Below, in pieces: positions 1-8,899 of a stretch of DNA of 64,000 bases (positions are counted from its first letter, which is position 1; the number at the start of each line of letters is the position of its first letter). The notes under the pieces are model-generated. The model worked only from the letters and a program-made list of their open reading frames with translations. It ran no database searches and was not told where the DNA came from. Origin of the DNA: Microbacterium sp. Leaf151. Lineage in GTDB: Bacteria; Actinomycetota; Actinomycetes; Actinomycetales; Microbacteriaceae. The stretch spans positions 499,006 to 563,005 of the forward strand of contig NZ_LMOR01000003.1 of NCBI RefSeq assembly GCF_001424225.1, given 5' to 3'. Made by a program: the position numbers and the translations under genes.

Positions 1-50
1 CGATTCGTCCGCGAGATGCCTTCTCGCTGTGCAGAGACCCCGGAGACACG

Positions 51-81
51 ACGATGCCCCGGCACCGGGCCGGGGCATCGT
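51..81. terminator. Intrinsic terminator hairpin
   Basis: A perfect 13-bp stem (51-63 with 69-81) with a five-base loop lies 17 bases past the stop of the minus-strand HesB-like gene. There is no clear U tract, which is common for terminators in high-GC actinobacteria. Confidence 0.7.
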
Positions 82-97
82 TCGCGCAGCGAGGGGG

Positions 98-382
98 TCA
101 GGCGGTGTTCGTCACCGCGAACTGCACCGAACCCTGGGGGTCGATCTGCGCGTCGAGCACGCGGTCGTCGAGGACGGCCGCGGCGTCGGTGTCGAGGAAG
201 ACCCGCGCGCCGGCGTTCTCCACGACGGTGTCGGCCGGTTCGGGGGAGTCGACGACCGAGAGCGCGAACTGCGACTCGGGCGATCCGGCTCCGGCGATGC
301 GTACGCCGCCCTGGGCGGCATCCGGGAACTGGGCGGTGATGGTCTTGACGGCGGTCGTGGCCTCTTCGGTGAGCGTCAGCAT
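98..382 (-). CDS. HesB/IscA-like Fe-S biogenesis domain protein, cysteine-free
   Basis: A 94-residue protein that begins MLTLTEEATTAVK and keeps the overall A-type carrier fold pattern (GGVRIAG, then a VFLD segment, then a VLDD segment). It resembles the short actinobacterial proteins annotated as Fe-S cluster assembly protein HesB. It has no cysteine at all, so the three cluster-ligating Cys of true IscA/ErpA carriers are absent and a role in cluster transfer is doubtful. The start at 382 is supported by a purine-rich AAAGGAGAG just upstream. It is a single-gene unit: a terminator hairpin follows and the LuxR-type gene upstream is on the same strand but about 110 bases away. Confidence 0.75.
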   Translation of the reverse strand: MLTLTEEATTAVKTITAQFPDAAQGGVRIAGAGSPESQFALSVVDSPEPADTVVENAGARVFLDTDAAAVLDDRVLDAQIDPQGSVQFAVTNTA

Positions 383-495
383 GGGTGACTCTCCTTTTCT
401 GATCGACGACAGGAGCCAGCCACGATGCCGAGAATGGCAGCGGCTCTCAACTCCTCGCGGCCATTGCCAGGGGTTTCCCACCGTCCGCTCAGGCG

Positions 496-1347
496 TCAGG
501 GAAGCAGCCCCGCGCGCCGCGCGCGGGTCACGGCGGCGTGCCGGGTGGAGGCGTCGAGTTTCGCCATCGCCGAGGCCAGGTACGACTTCACCGTGGTCTC
601 GCGAAGACCGAGGGATGTCGCGATCTCGCCGTTCGTCGACCCCACGGCCGCGCACGCCAACACATCGGTCTCGCGCCGTGAGAGGTGCAGGTCCGAATCG
701 ACGGCGGCGGCCGGTGCGTCGCCGGTCAGCGCGGCGAGGCGCGCCTCGATGTCTTCGAGGCGGCGGCGCACGTCCGCGTCGCCGACGGTCGCGGCGATGC
801 TGCGCAGCTGCGCGTAGCTCTCCCGGATCTCTTCGCGCGCTCCGGCGCCGAGGCCGCCCTCGACGGTCGGAGCCGCCGAGAGTCGTCGCTCCACCTCCGC
901 GCGCACGCGCAGCTCGGCGCCGAGCTCGCCGGCGACGTCGAACGCCGGTCGCGCCTGCGCGTCGCTGATCGGCGTCTGCGTCCACGAGCCGCAGTACAGC
1001 ACGCCGCGGGCCGCGCCTGCGACGAGCACGGGTACGGCGAACAGCGTCGCGATGCCCTCACCGAGGATGGCGCGGTCGTAGTCGTGGGTGATCGTGCGGG
1101 AGGTGCGGTAGTCCAGCGTCATCCGCGGACGACGCTCGATGAGCGCGCGTCCGCCGAGGCCGCGGGACTCGTGCACCACGAGGCCCTCGATGCTCCGCGT
1201 ACGCGCGCCCACGACGGTCGTGACGTGAACGGCGCCGTCGTGCTCGAGGCCACCGAAGGCGACGGGGAAATGCGTACGCCGGGCGAGCTCGGCCACGGCG
1301 TGCGAGATCAGGCTCGTGTCGTCTCGAAGAGTGGATGGTGCTCCCAC
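496..1347 (-). CDS. GAF-domain LuxR-family transcriptional regulator
   Basis: A 283-residue cytoplasmic regulator. Residues about 15-165 look like a GAF-type sensor. A short helical linker follows, and the last 62 residues are a LuxR/NarL helix-turn-helix that starts LSRRETDVLACAAVGSTNGE and contains the recognition helix segment LRETTVKSYLASAMAKL. There is no receiver domain, so it probably responds to a small ligand. It is divergent from the DUF485-acetate symporter pair, with about 140 bases between the starts. The same arrangement is common for IclR- or LuxR-type control of acetate uptake in actinobacteria, so control of that pair is the natural inference. Confidence 0.82.
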   Translation of the reverse strand: MGAPSTLRDDTSLISHAVAELARRTHFPVAFGGLEHDGAVHVTTVVGARTRSIEGLVVHESRGLGGRALIERRPRMTLDYRTSRTITHDYDRAILGEGIATLFAVPVLVAGAARGVLYCGSWTQTPISDAQARPAFDVAGELGAELRVRAEVERRLSAAPTVEGGLGAGAREEIRESYAQLRSIAATVGDADVRRRLEDIEARLAALTGDAPAAAVDSDLHLSRRETDVLACAAVGSTNGEIATSLGLRETTVKSYLASAMAKLDASTRHAAVTRARRAGLLP

Positions 1348-1486
1348 GCACTACCTACTTCCGGGGGTGACGGCCTCATCGCCGCGTTTCGTAGCGTCGA
1401 CCCTACCACCGGGAGCGTTTTCACAGCCCGGTCATACCCCCCTTTCGGCGCAGTGCAGCGCCGGACTCATGAGGCAAGGAGGCCAC

Positions 1487-1840
1487 ATGACGGATCGTCG
1501 CATCGACGGTGCCCCCACGGGCGGCGTCGACTACATCGCGGTCGAGGAGTCCGCACCGTTCCAGGAATTGAAGCGGCGCCAGCGCAGCTTCGTCTTCCCG
1601 TTGGCGGTGGCGTTCCTCGTCTGGTACTTCGTCTACGTTCTGCTGTCGTCGTTCGCGCCTGACTTCATGGCCCAGCCGGTATCGGGCGCGATCACCGTAG
1701 GGCTGCTGTTCGGGCTCGGTCAGTTCGTCACCACGTTCGCCATCACCATGGGCTACGTCGCGTACGCCAACCGTCGACTCGACCCCGGAGCGCAGCAGTT
1801 GCGCGAGGAGCTCGAGCGGACTGAGGGGGGTCGGTCGTGA
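1487..1840 (+). CDS. DUF485 domain membrane protein (YjcH-like)
   Basis: A 117-residue protein with two predicted membrane helices (about residues 37-58 and 67-90), typical of the small DUF485/YjcH proteins encoded before acetate permease ActP. The ATG at 1487 sits behind AAGGAGG at 1476-1482. A longer upstream frame exists but has no such site. Its stop overlaps the GTG of the symporter by four bases, so the two are translationally coupled. The role of YjcH proteins is not settled; association with the symporter is inferred from the conserved pairing. Confidence 0.88.
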   Translation: MTDRRIDGAPTGGVDYIAVEESAPFQELKRRQRSFVFPLAVAFLVWYFVYVLLSSFAPDFMAQPVSGAITVGLLFGLGQFVTTFAITMGYVAYANRRLDPGAQQLREELERTEGGRS

Positions 1841-3453
1841 ACGACGTGCTCACCCAGCTCGACGCGGCCGCACAGACGGTCGAGAACAACCCCGTGCTGA
1901 ACATCTCGATCTTCGGCGCGTTCGTCGCCGTGACGTTGTTCATCGTCATCCGGGCCAGCCGCAACAGCAAGACCGCCGCCGACTACTACGCCGCCGGTCG
2001 GTCTTTCACCGGTCCGCAGAACGGCTTCGCGATCGCCGGCGACTACCTCTCCGCGGCGTCGTTCCTCGGCATCGTCGGAGCGATCGCGATCAATGGCTAC
2101 GACGGCTTCCTCTACTCCATCGGGTTCCTCGTGGCGTGGCTGGTCGCGCTGCTGCTGGTGGCGGAGCTCATGCGCAACACCGGCAAGTTCACGATGGCCG
2201 ACGTGCTGTCGTTCCGCCTCAAGGAGCGGCCGGTGCGGATGGCCGCAGCCATCACGACGCTCGCGGTGTGCTTCTTCTACCTCCTCGCGCAGATGGCCGG
2301 TGCCGGTGGCCTGGTGTCGCTGCTCCTCGGGATCACCGAACGCGTGGGCCAGTCGATCGTCGTCGGGGTGGTCGGCATCCTGATGATCGTGTACGTGCTC
2401 ATCGGCGGCATGAAGGGAACGACCTGGGTGCAGATCGTCAAGGCGTTCCTGCTCATCGGCGGGGCGCTGGTCATGACGGTGTGGGTGCTGGCGATCAACG
2501 GCTTCAACTTCAACACACTCCTCGAGAGCGCTGTCGCGGCGTCGCCGAAGGGGGAGGCGATTCTGGCGCCGGGCCTGCAGTACGGCAAGAATCCGTGGGA
2601 CTTCATCTCGCTCGCTCTCGCGCTCGTGCTCGGCACCGCGGGTCTTCCGCACGTGCTGATGCGCTTCTACACCGTGCCGACCGCCAAGGAGGCGCGGCGC
2701 TCGGTCGTGTGGGCGATCTGGCTCATCGGGCTCTTCTACATCCTCACCCTTGTGCTGGGCTACGGCGCCGGTGCTCTTGTGGGGTCGGAGGCGATCCTCG
2801 CCGCTCCCGGCGGCGTCAACGCGGCGGCACCCCTGCTCGCCCTCGCCCTCGGCGGTCCGCTGCTGCTCGGTTTCATCTCGGCGGTGGCGTTCGCGACCAT
2901 CCTCGCGGTGGTGGCGGGTCTGACGATCACCGCCGCAGCCTCGTTCGCGCACGACATCTACGCCAACGTGATGAAGAAGGGCGACGTCCCTCCCGACGGC
3001 GAGGTCAAGGTCGCCCGCCGCACCGTGATCGTCATCGGCGTGCTGGCGATCCTCGGCGGCATCGGCGTGCAGGGGCAGAACGTGGCGTTCCTCGTGGCCC
3101 TCGCCTTCGCCGTGGCGGCTTCGGCCAACCTGCCGACCATCTTGTTCTCGCTGTTCTGGCGCAGGTTCACCACGCGCGGCGCGGTCTGGAGCATGTACGG
3201 CGGTCTCGGGTCGGCCCTCGTGCTGATCTTCCTCTCGCCCGTGTTCTGGGGCACGCCCACCAGCGTGTTCGCCGATACCGGGGTGGCGATCTGGCCGCTG
3301 AACAACCCCGGCATCGTGTCGATCCCGCTCGGGTTCTTCCTCGGCTGGCTCGGCTCGGTCACCTCTCGCACCGCAGAGGACCCGCGCAAGGCCGCCGAGA
3401 TGGACGTCCGCTCGCTCACCGGCTTCGGCGCAGAGAAGGCGTCGAACCACTGA
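1837..3453 (+). CDS. actP: Solute:sodium symporter family cation/acetate symporter
   Basis: A 538-residue polytopic membrane protein with about 13 hydrophobic segments and the features of SSS-family ActP carriers: DYYAAGRS near residue 48, GFAIAGDYLSAASFLG, and the later GLPHVLMRFYTVPTAKEAR segment. ActP carries acetate and related short monocarboxylates into the cell with a cation. It follows the DUF485 gene with a GTGA overlap and is followed by a strong convergent hairpin. The exact substrate cannot be read from sequence alone; propionate or pyruvate are possible. Confidence 0.88.
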   Translation: MNDVLTQLDAAAQTVENNPVLNISIFGAFVAVTLFIVIRASRNSKTAADYYAAGRSFTGPQNGFAIAGDYLSAASFLGIVGAIAINGYDGFLYSIGFLVAWLVALLLVAELMRNTGKFTMADVLSFRLKERPVRMAAAITTLAVCFFYLLAQMAGAGGLVSLLLGITERVGQSIVVGVVGILMIVYVLIGGMKGTTWVQIVKAFLLIGGALVMTVWVLAINGFNFNTLLESAVAASPKGEAILAPGLQYGKNPWDFISLALALVLGTAGLPHVLMRFYTVPTAKEARRSVVWAIWLIGLFYILTLVLGYGAGALVGSEAILAAPGGVNAAAPLLALALGGPLLLGFISAVAFATILAVVAGLTITAAASFAHDIYANVMKKGDVPPDGEVKVARRTVIVIGVLAILGGIGVQGQNVAFLVALAFAVAASANLPTILFSLFWRRFTTRGAVWSMYGGLGSALVLIFLSPVFWGTPTSVFADTGVAIWPLNNPGIVSIPLGFFLGWLGSVTSRTAEDPRKAAEMDVRSLTGFGAEKASNH

Positions 3454-3461
3454 CGACACCC

Positions 3462-3495
3462 GGTGCCCGGCTCCGCATTCGCGGGGCCGGGCACC
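3462..3495. terminator. Bidirectional terminator hairpin
   Basis: A stem of 10 bp (GGTGCCCGGC at 3462-3471 with its complement at 3486-3495) lies nine bases after the actP stop and about 80 bases past the stop of the convergent Ogt-like gene, so it can serve both. Confidence 0.7.
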
Positions 3496-3576
3496 ATCGC
3501 GCGTGGGGGCCGGCGCGCGAGCGTCGCGCGACTCATCGCCGACGTCGGCGTACGTGGAATCCGAGTGGGTCGGCCG

Positions 3577-4110
3577 TCACCCTCCGGTGCGTAGCCCGTC
3601 CCCGAGCACCGTCTCGTCCTCGAGCGAGAGCAGGAACTCCTTCACCTCGGGGTGGCCCCCGTACTCGCCGATCGACCCGTCGGCGCGCACGACCCGGTGC
3701 ACCGGCACGACGATCGAGAACGGACTCGACGCGCACGCGGTGCCCACGGCTCGCGCCGCGCGAGGCGCCCCGGCCATCGCGGCGACCTCGCCGTACGAGG
3801 CGACCTCCCCGTACGGGATCTGTTGCGACGCCTCGAGCGCGTCGCGCGTGAACCCGCGCACCAGACGCCAATCGAGCGGCACCTCGAATGACCGGCGCGC
3901 GCCGTCGAAGTACTCGTCGAGTTGGCGGGCGAGGTCGTCGCCGGGGGAGGGGTCGGGGTCGGGCAGCACCCCCAGTCGCTGGGCGATCTGTGCACGGGCG
4001 ATGTCGATGCCGTCGTGGGCGACCTGCAGGCACACGAGGGCGTCGTCGACGAAGGTGAGGAGGACCGGCCCGACGGGGCTGTCGTACTCGGTGCTGGTGA
4101 CTCTGTTCAT
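3577..4110 (-). CDS. Ogt-type methylated-DNA-cysteine methyltransferase homologue lacking the active-site Cys
   Basis: A 177-residue two-domain protein matching the Ogt/MGMT family over its length: an N-terminal ribonuclease-like domain, then the DNA-binding helix-turn-helix region with IPYGEVASYGEVA, then the active-site segment. In the family that segment reads PCHRV; here it reads PVHRV, with Val137 encoded by GTG at 3700-3702. The reading is unambiguous and the flanking residues are intact. A protein without this Cys cannot be a suicide methyltransferase. It may instead bind alkylated bases like the alkyltransferase-like (ATL) proteins, which carry Trp or Ala at this position. It is convergent with actP. 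Confidence 0.85.
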   Translation of the reverse strand: MNRVTSTEYDSPVGPVLLTFVDDALVCLQVAHDGIDIARAQIAQRLGVLPDPDPSPGDDLARQLDEYFDGARRSFEVPLDWRLVRGFTRDALEASQQIPYGEVASYGEVAAMAGAPRAARAVGTACASSPFSIVVPVHRVVRADGSIGEYGGHPEVKEFLLSLEDETVLGDGLRTGG

Positions 4111-4310
4111 GGGCCCATCTTCACGAGGCGCGAACTCCGACGCCCGGGGCGTTCGGGCGATCGGTGGAGGATGCCGGTGACCTGCCCGCTGGGGAGGAAC
4201 CGCCGATGGGGCGGCGTGTCGCCGATTACCGCGAAACTCGCGCCCACTGCAAGGGATCCACAGGTGCCCGGCTTAGTCTGGCAGGTGTGTGGCGAGCTGA
4301 GGACGGTGCC

Positions 4311-7300
4311 GTGAGCGGTATCGACGGAGACGAGACGGGTTCGTCCGTCGATCCGGGCGAGCTGCGATTGTCGGAGCCCGGCATCGTGGTCCGCCACGTC
4401 GCCGACCCCGAGCGCGACCGCATTCGCGCGGAGGCGGCCGCCCTGGGCGGACGATCGACCCTGCTGCGTTTCGACGACGCGCGCGACGCCGGGATCGACA
4501 TCACCAAGGCGCACCCGGGCTCGCTCCCGCAGTTCATCACGGGTCGCGCGACCATGCTGTCCAACCTCTTCCGCGACGAGGTGGCGCTGCGCACGGCACG
4601 CCTGGCCGCCGAGCGCATCACCGCGAAGAACGTCGAGCTGCGCACCGCGCGCGGTCTCGAGCCGGTGCACCTCGCCGTGGGCCTGTCGGCGTGGAAGATC
4701 GGGGGAGTGGAGTGGTCGGCCCCCGTGCTGCTGCGCCCGCTGGCCATCCGCCGCCATCACGGCGACTTCGAGCTGAAGCTGCACGGCGCGTTCGTGATGA
4801 ACCCCGAACTCGCCCGCGCATTCCGTACGCACCTCGGCATCCAGATCGACAGTGCGGCCCTGGCCGGCCTCGCCTACGACCAAGGTGTGTTCAAGCCGCA
4901 GCCGGTCATCGACCACATCCGCCGTCTGACCACGCACGTGCCGACCTTCGTCGTGCACCCGCGTCTGGTGATCTCGTCGTTCGCCGATGTCGCCTCGGGC
5001 ATGGCCCGTGACACCCACCATCTCGACGACCCGCTGCTGAACGCCCTCGCCGGGCACCACGACGACCGCGCACGGGTCACGGTGCGCCGCGACGACCCCG
5101 TGATCGTGAGCCCCGACGAGCGGACCCCCGCGGCCGACACGCTGCTGCTCGACGCCGACGCCGAGCAGGAGCGCGTGCTCGCCCGCATCGGCGCCGGCCA
5201 CTCGCTCGCCGTGCACACCCTGCCCGGCACGGGCGGCACCCAGACCGTGATCAATGCGGTCGGTCAGCTCGTCCGCGACAACAAGCGCGTGCTGGTCGTG
5301 AGCGCGCGCCGGTCGACGCTCGATGGCATCCGCCACCGTCTCGCCGGCGTCGGCCTCACCGGTCTCGCCGTCTCGCCGGGCCACGTGCGCCGCGACCTCA
5401 TCCGCGCGATCAGCCGCAACGAGAAGGCCGAGCAGCCGAAGGTCGCCGAGATCGACGACGCGCTGGTGCGGTTGCGCACGGTCCTTCGCGACTACCGCTC
5501 AGCGGTGACCGAGCCGCACCTGGCACTGGGTGTCTCGGCCCTCGACGTACTGCGCGCGCTCACCTCGCTGGCATCCGTTTCCCCTGCCCCCTCGACCGAG
5601 GCGCGGTTCGACCTCGCCACGCTCGAGAAGCTCGCCGGGCGACGGGATGCCGCCGCCCGGGCCCTCGCGATGGCCGCTCGCCTGGGGGAGTTCCGGTTCG
5701 GACCCGACGATTCGCCCTGGTACGGCGTCAGCTTCACACGCACCGAAGACGCTCGTGCCGCGCACGACCTCGCTGGAAAGCTCCACGCCCACGAGGTGCC
5801 GCGTCTGCTCGAGCGCGGATACGAGCTGATCGCCAAGACGCGGATGCGTCCTTTCCAGACCGTGTCGGAGCTGGGCGCTTACCTCAAACTGCTGCAGGGC
5901 ATCCGCGAGTCGCTCGATCGCTTCAGTCCCACGGTCTTCGAGCGCCCGCTCGGCGAGCTGATCGACGCGCACTCGCCGCGCCGTGACGCGTCGCCGATGA
6001 GCGGGCCCAACCGCCGTCGCCTCAAGCGCCTGTCGAAGGAGTACGTGCGTCCGGGCGTCCACGTGCCCGACATGTACGAGGCGCTGGTGCGCATCCAGCA
6101 GCAGCGCACCGAGTGGCAGCGCGTGGTCGAAGCCGGCGTCGCGCCCGAGGTGCCCCTGGGACTGGCCGACGTCCACGTCGCCTGGCAGCGCACCGACGCC
6201 CTGCTCGGAGAACTCGATCAGATCCTCGGCCGTCAGGGCTCCGAGCGCCTGACGACGCTGCCGGTTCAGCGCCTCGTGCGGACGCTGGCAGGGCTCGCCG
6301 CCGAGTCGACGTTCTTCGACAACCTCGTCGAGCGCGCGCAGTTGCGCTCGGAACTCGCCCGCCTCGGGCTCGAACAGCTGCTCGTCGAACTCTCGGTGCG
6401 CCATGTGCCCGAGGAACGGGTCGGCGCCGAGCTGGAGTTCGCGTGGTGGCAGTCGGCACTCGAGCACGTGCTCCGCACCGACCGCGCGCTGCTGGGCGCG
6501 AACACGAGCGTCGTCGACAGGCTCGAGCGCGACTTCCGTCTCGTCGACGAGGCGCATGCCGCGGCGGCGGGTCCGTTGCTGGCGGCGCACCTGGCGACGC
6601 AGTGGCGCATCGGCATCGTCGATCACGCCGATGAGGCGGCCGCCCTCAAGCGCGCCCTCAAAGACGGCCTCCACACCGCGCAAGAGATCTCGGATGCCGC
6701 GCCCATCCTGCTGCGCACACTCGCGCCCGTGTGGCTCGCCTCACCCTACGAAGTCCCCGACGTGCCGCAGGATCTGGCCTTCGACGTCGTGATCATCGCG
6801 GATGCCGCGGCCCTCTGCCTCGCTGAGGCTGCTCCGGCGCTTCGCCGGGCCCGCCAGGTCGTGCTGTTCGGCGACCCGGTCGTGCAGAAGCCCACGCCCT
6901 TCCACGTGAGCGCGTCGATCGTCCCCGCCCCCGAGGACACCGACGAGGTGCCGTTCGACGAGACCTCCGTCTTCGAACGCATCGCCGAGCTGCTCCCGGT
7001 CGAGACGCTCACCCGCAGCTACCGCGCCGGTGGCGAAGATCTTTCTCAGTTGGTGAACGACGCGTTCTACGGCGGCGAGATCGTGTCGTTGCCGTGGGCG
7101 GGGTCCTACCTCGGACGCGGCAGCCTGAGCGTCGACTACGTCGAGGGCGGCGTCGGTGCCCCTGACCCCGTGAGCGGTGCGGTCGAGAGTCCCGATGCCG
7201 AAGTCGCCCGCGTCGTGACGCTCGTCGTGGAGCACGCGGTCAACCGCGCGTCCGAGTCGCTCATGGTCGTCACCGCCAGCCGTCGGCACGCCGAGCGTGT

Positions 7301-8015
7301 GCGGGCCTCGGTCGTGGCTGCTCTGGTGGGCCGGTCCGATGTGGCGGAGTTCGTCTCGCGGGATGCCGCGGAGCCCTTCGCCGTGCTCACCCTCGAGGAG
7401 TCGGTGGCCGAGAGCCGCGACCGCGTGGTGTTCTCGCTCGGCTTCGGCCTCACCCGCCATGGACGCGTGCTCAGCGACTTCGGCGACCTGTCGACCCCTG
7501 ACGGGGAGCGCCTGCTGACGGTCGGCATGACCCGCGCGCGCCGCTCGATGGTGATCGTGTCGTCGATCCGTCCGTCGGCGTTCGACGACGGCCGCCTCGA
7601 GCATGGTGCGGCGACTCTCATGGGCATCCTCGGCAACCTCGCCTCGCGCGGCCGCGAGAGCCGTCTCGAAGACCTCGCCGACCCGCTCACCCGCGCCTTG
7701 GCGCGCGAGCTCCGCCGCCTCGGCGTCGAGGTCGACGTCGACTATCGAGGCCTGCTACCGCTCGTCGCGCGTTACAAGGGCAAGGCCGTCGTCGCGGAGA
7801 GCGATCCCGAGACGATCGGGGAGTCGCTGCGCGAGACGCTCCGATTGCGCCCGCAGATCCTCCGACGCTTGGGCTGGCACTACGTCCGCGTGCACGCGTT
7901 CGACCTCTACAGCGACCCCGCGGGGATTGCGTCGCGGATCGCCGAACTGCTGGGAGCGGCGCCCGACGCCGGTGCGCCCGAGTCGACGACCGAGCCCCTC
8001 GACCTGCCCGGTTGA
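4311..8015 (+). CDS. Large superfamily-1 helicase-like protein with degenerate Walker motifs and nuclease-like C-terminus
   Basis: A 1234-residue protein with the layout of actinobacterial AAA/SF1 DNA helicases. Its Walker A region (residues 305-312) reads PGTGGTQT, so the invariant Lys is Gly309. Its Walker B region (825-832) reads DVVIIADA, where DEAS would be expected. Later helicase segments survive, such as ETLTRSYR and a C-terminal motif with LLTVGMTRARRSMVIVSS near 1065-1085. Residues about 1120-1210 resemble the MTES_1575-type end domain (LRPQILRRLGWHYVRVHAFDLYSDP), but its acidic catalytic residues are not evident. It is probably not an ATP-driven helicase; a DNA-binding or scaffold role is an inference. 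The GTG at 4311 was chosen because an open frame further upstream lacks a ribosome site. Confidence 0.75.
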   Translation: MSGIDGDETGSSVDPGELRLSEPGIVVRHVADPERDRIRAEAAALGGRSTLLRFDDARDAGIDITKAHPGSLPQFITGRATMLSNLFRDEVALRTARLAAERITAKNVELRTARGLEPVHLAVGLSAWKIGGVEWSAPVLLRPLAIRRHHGDFELKLHGAFVMNPELARAFRTHLGIQIDSAALAGLAYDQGVFKPQPVIDHIRRLTTHVPTFVVHPRLVISSFADVASGMARDTHHLDDPLLNALAGHHDDRARVTVRRDDPVIVSPDERTPAADTLLLDADAEQERVLARIGAGHSLAVHTLPGTGGTQTVINAVGQLVRDNKRVLVVSARRSTLDGIRHRLAGVGLTGLAVSPGHVRRDLIRAISRNEKAEQPKVAEIDDALVRLRTVLRDYRSAVTEPHLALGVSALDVLRALTSLASVSPAPSTEARFDLATLEKLAGRRDAAARALAMAARLGEFRFGPDDSPWYGVSFTRTEDARAAHDLAGKLHAHEVPRLLERGYELIAKTRMRPFQTVSELGAYLKLLQGIRESLDRFSPTVFERPLGELIDAHSPRRDASPMSGPNRRRLKRLSKEYVRPGVHVPDMYEALVRIQQQRTEWQRVVEAGVAPEVPLGLADVHVAWQRTDALLGELDQILGRQGSERLTTLPVQRLVRTLAGLAAESTFFDNLVERAQLRSELARLGLEQLLVELSVRHVPEERVGAELEFAWWQSALEHVLRTDRALLGANTSVVDRLERDFRLVDEAHAAAAGPLLAAHLATQWRIGIVDHADEAAALKRALKDGLHTAQEISDAAPILLRTLAPVWLASPYEVPDVPQDLAFDVVIIADAAALCLAEAAPALRRARQVVLFGDPVVQKPTPFHVSASIVPAPEDTDEVPFDETSVFERIAELLPVETLTRSYRAGGEDLSQLVNDAFYGGEIVSLPWAGSYLGRGSLSVDYVEGGVGAPDPVSGAVESPDAEVARVVTLVVEHAVNRASESLMVVTASRRHAERVRASVVAALVGRSDVAEFVSRDAAEPFAVLTLEESVAESRDRVVFSLGFGLTRHGRVLSDFGDLSTPDGERLLTVGMTRARRSMVIVSSIRPSAFDDGRLEHGAATLMGILGNLASRGRESRLEDLADPLTRALARELRRLGVEVDVDYRGLLPLVARYKGKAVVAESDPETIGESLRETLRLRPQILRRLGWHYVRVHAFDLYSDPAGIASRIAELLGAAPDAGAPESTTEPLDLPG

Positions 8016-8022
8016 TCGTCCG

Positions 8023-8385
8023 ATGACCGATTCTCCGGATGCCGCCGGGGGCGACGTCGAGCCTGTCCTCCCGGTCCGTTCGACAGCGTCAGGGGGACCT
8101 GCCGTCCCCGCCTCGGCGGAGGGTGAGCGTGTCGACGCTCGCGGTGTCCCCGGTACGCCCGAGGTGACTGAGCCCGTCGAAGCCTTCGGTACCCGCACGG
8201 CGCCGCCCGCGCGTCAGCCCGTCGTCCGCGTGCGCGGCTCGCGGCGCGCCCGGCTGCTTCCCGCACCGGGCACGACGGCCGAGCCGGCTCCCGCCGACGA
8301 CCGCGAACGGGGTCGGGGGTCCAAGCCGGTGGCATCCGGTCCGAACGACGACCGCATGCTCGGCGACGTCCCGCCCCATTACTGA
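8023..8385 (+). CDS. Hypothetical Pro/Arg-rich disordered protein
   Basis: A 120-residue protein starting seven bases after the helicase-like gene and on the same strand, so probably co-transcribed. It is low in hydrophobic residues and rich in Pro, Ala, Arg and Glu, and it is expected to be disordered. The basic stretch RVRGSRRARLLP and the C-terminal motif NDDRMLGDVPPHY are the parts that look conserved; small proteins ending in this kind of PPHY/W motif occur next to this helicase-like gene in related genera (recollection, not checked). Two short repeat-like stretches (about 8072-8099 and 8161-8187) lie inside the coding region. No function is assigned. Confidence 0.6.
   Translation: MTDSPDAAGGDVEPVLPVRSTASGGPAVPASAEGERVDARGVPGTPEVTEPVEAFGTRTAPPARQPVVRVRGSRRARLLPAPGTTAEPAPADDRERGRGSKPVASGPNDDRMLGDVPPHY
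8072..8187. repeat. Pair of inverted REP-like stretches inside a coding region
   Basis: The stretch at 8078-8095 (GTTCGACAGCGTCAGGGG) and the opposite-orientation stretch at 8164-8182 (GTGACTGAGCCCGTCGAAG) both resemble the TTCGACAGGCTCAGGG palindromic element scattered through Microbacterium-like genomes. Together they form an imperfect inverted pair about 70 bases apart. The resemblance is by eye. Confidence 0.35.
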
Positions 8386-8445
8386 GGTCTCATGACCGAC
8401 GGCGCCCGCGCCGGAGACGACTCCGGTCGCGGACGCCGTCGAACA

Positions 8446-8865
8446 TCACAGCTTGTTCTGGCGCTCCAGCAGGTCGCGGATCTGCACCAGCAGTTCCTGC
8501 TCGGTCGGCAGCTTGGGCTCATCGGATGCCGCGGCGGCCACGCCGGCGCGTGCGGCGGCGCGGGCCTTCCAGTGGTTCATCGGGTAGACGAACACGAAGT
8601 AGACGATCGCGGCGACGGCGAGGAAGTTGATGATCGCCACCAGGATCGCGCCGAACGCGAACGTCGCGGTCTGCCCGGATAGGGTCGTGACCTCCCAATC
8701 GAGGCCGCTGAGGTCGCCCACCTGGAACAGGAAGCCGATCAGAGGGTTCACGAGACCCTCGACGATGGCACCCACGATGGCGGTGAACGCCGCTCCGATG
8801 ACGACCGCGACCGCGAGGTCGATGACGTTTCCGCGGAGAATGAACTCCTTGAATCCTTTGATCAT
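8446..8865 (-). CDS. mscL: Large-conductance mechanosensitive channel
   Basis: A 139-residue protein with the MscL signature: the N-terminal amphipathic MIKGFKEFILRGNVIDLAVAVVIG, TM1 (about 15-43), a periplasmic loop, TM2 (about 70-95) and a C-terminal helix with charged KLPTEQELLVQIRDLL. It opens under membrane tension to release solutes on hypo-osmotic shock and works as a homopentamer. It is the last gene of a minus-strand operon after formyl-THF ligase and FmdB; only 34 bases separate it from the FmdB gene. Family length is typically 130-150 residues, so it is complete. Confidence 0.95.
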   Translation of the reverse strand: MIKGFKEFILRGNVIDLAVAVVIGAAFTAIVGAIVEGLVNPLIGFLFQVGDLSGLDWEVTTLSGQTATFAFGAILVAIINFLAVAAIVYFVFVYPMNHWKARAAARAGVAAAASDEPKLPTEQELLVQIRDLLERQNKL

Positions 8866-8899
8866 GCGCTGGCTCCCCTTCTGCCGCGCCGACCGGGGC

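Noticed and set aside
1753..3459. Long minus-strand open frame of 568 codons opposite actP
   Set aside because: Low-complexity Arg/Asp/His-rich translation, exactly antisense to a well-recognised symporter; a high-GC shadow.
5220..5250. Frameshift or sequencing error as reason for the broken Walker A
   Set aside because: The frame stays open for 1234 codons and Walker B is altered too, so a local error does not explain it.
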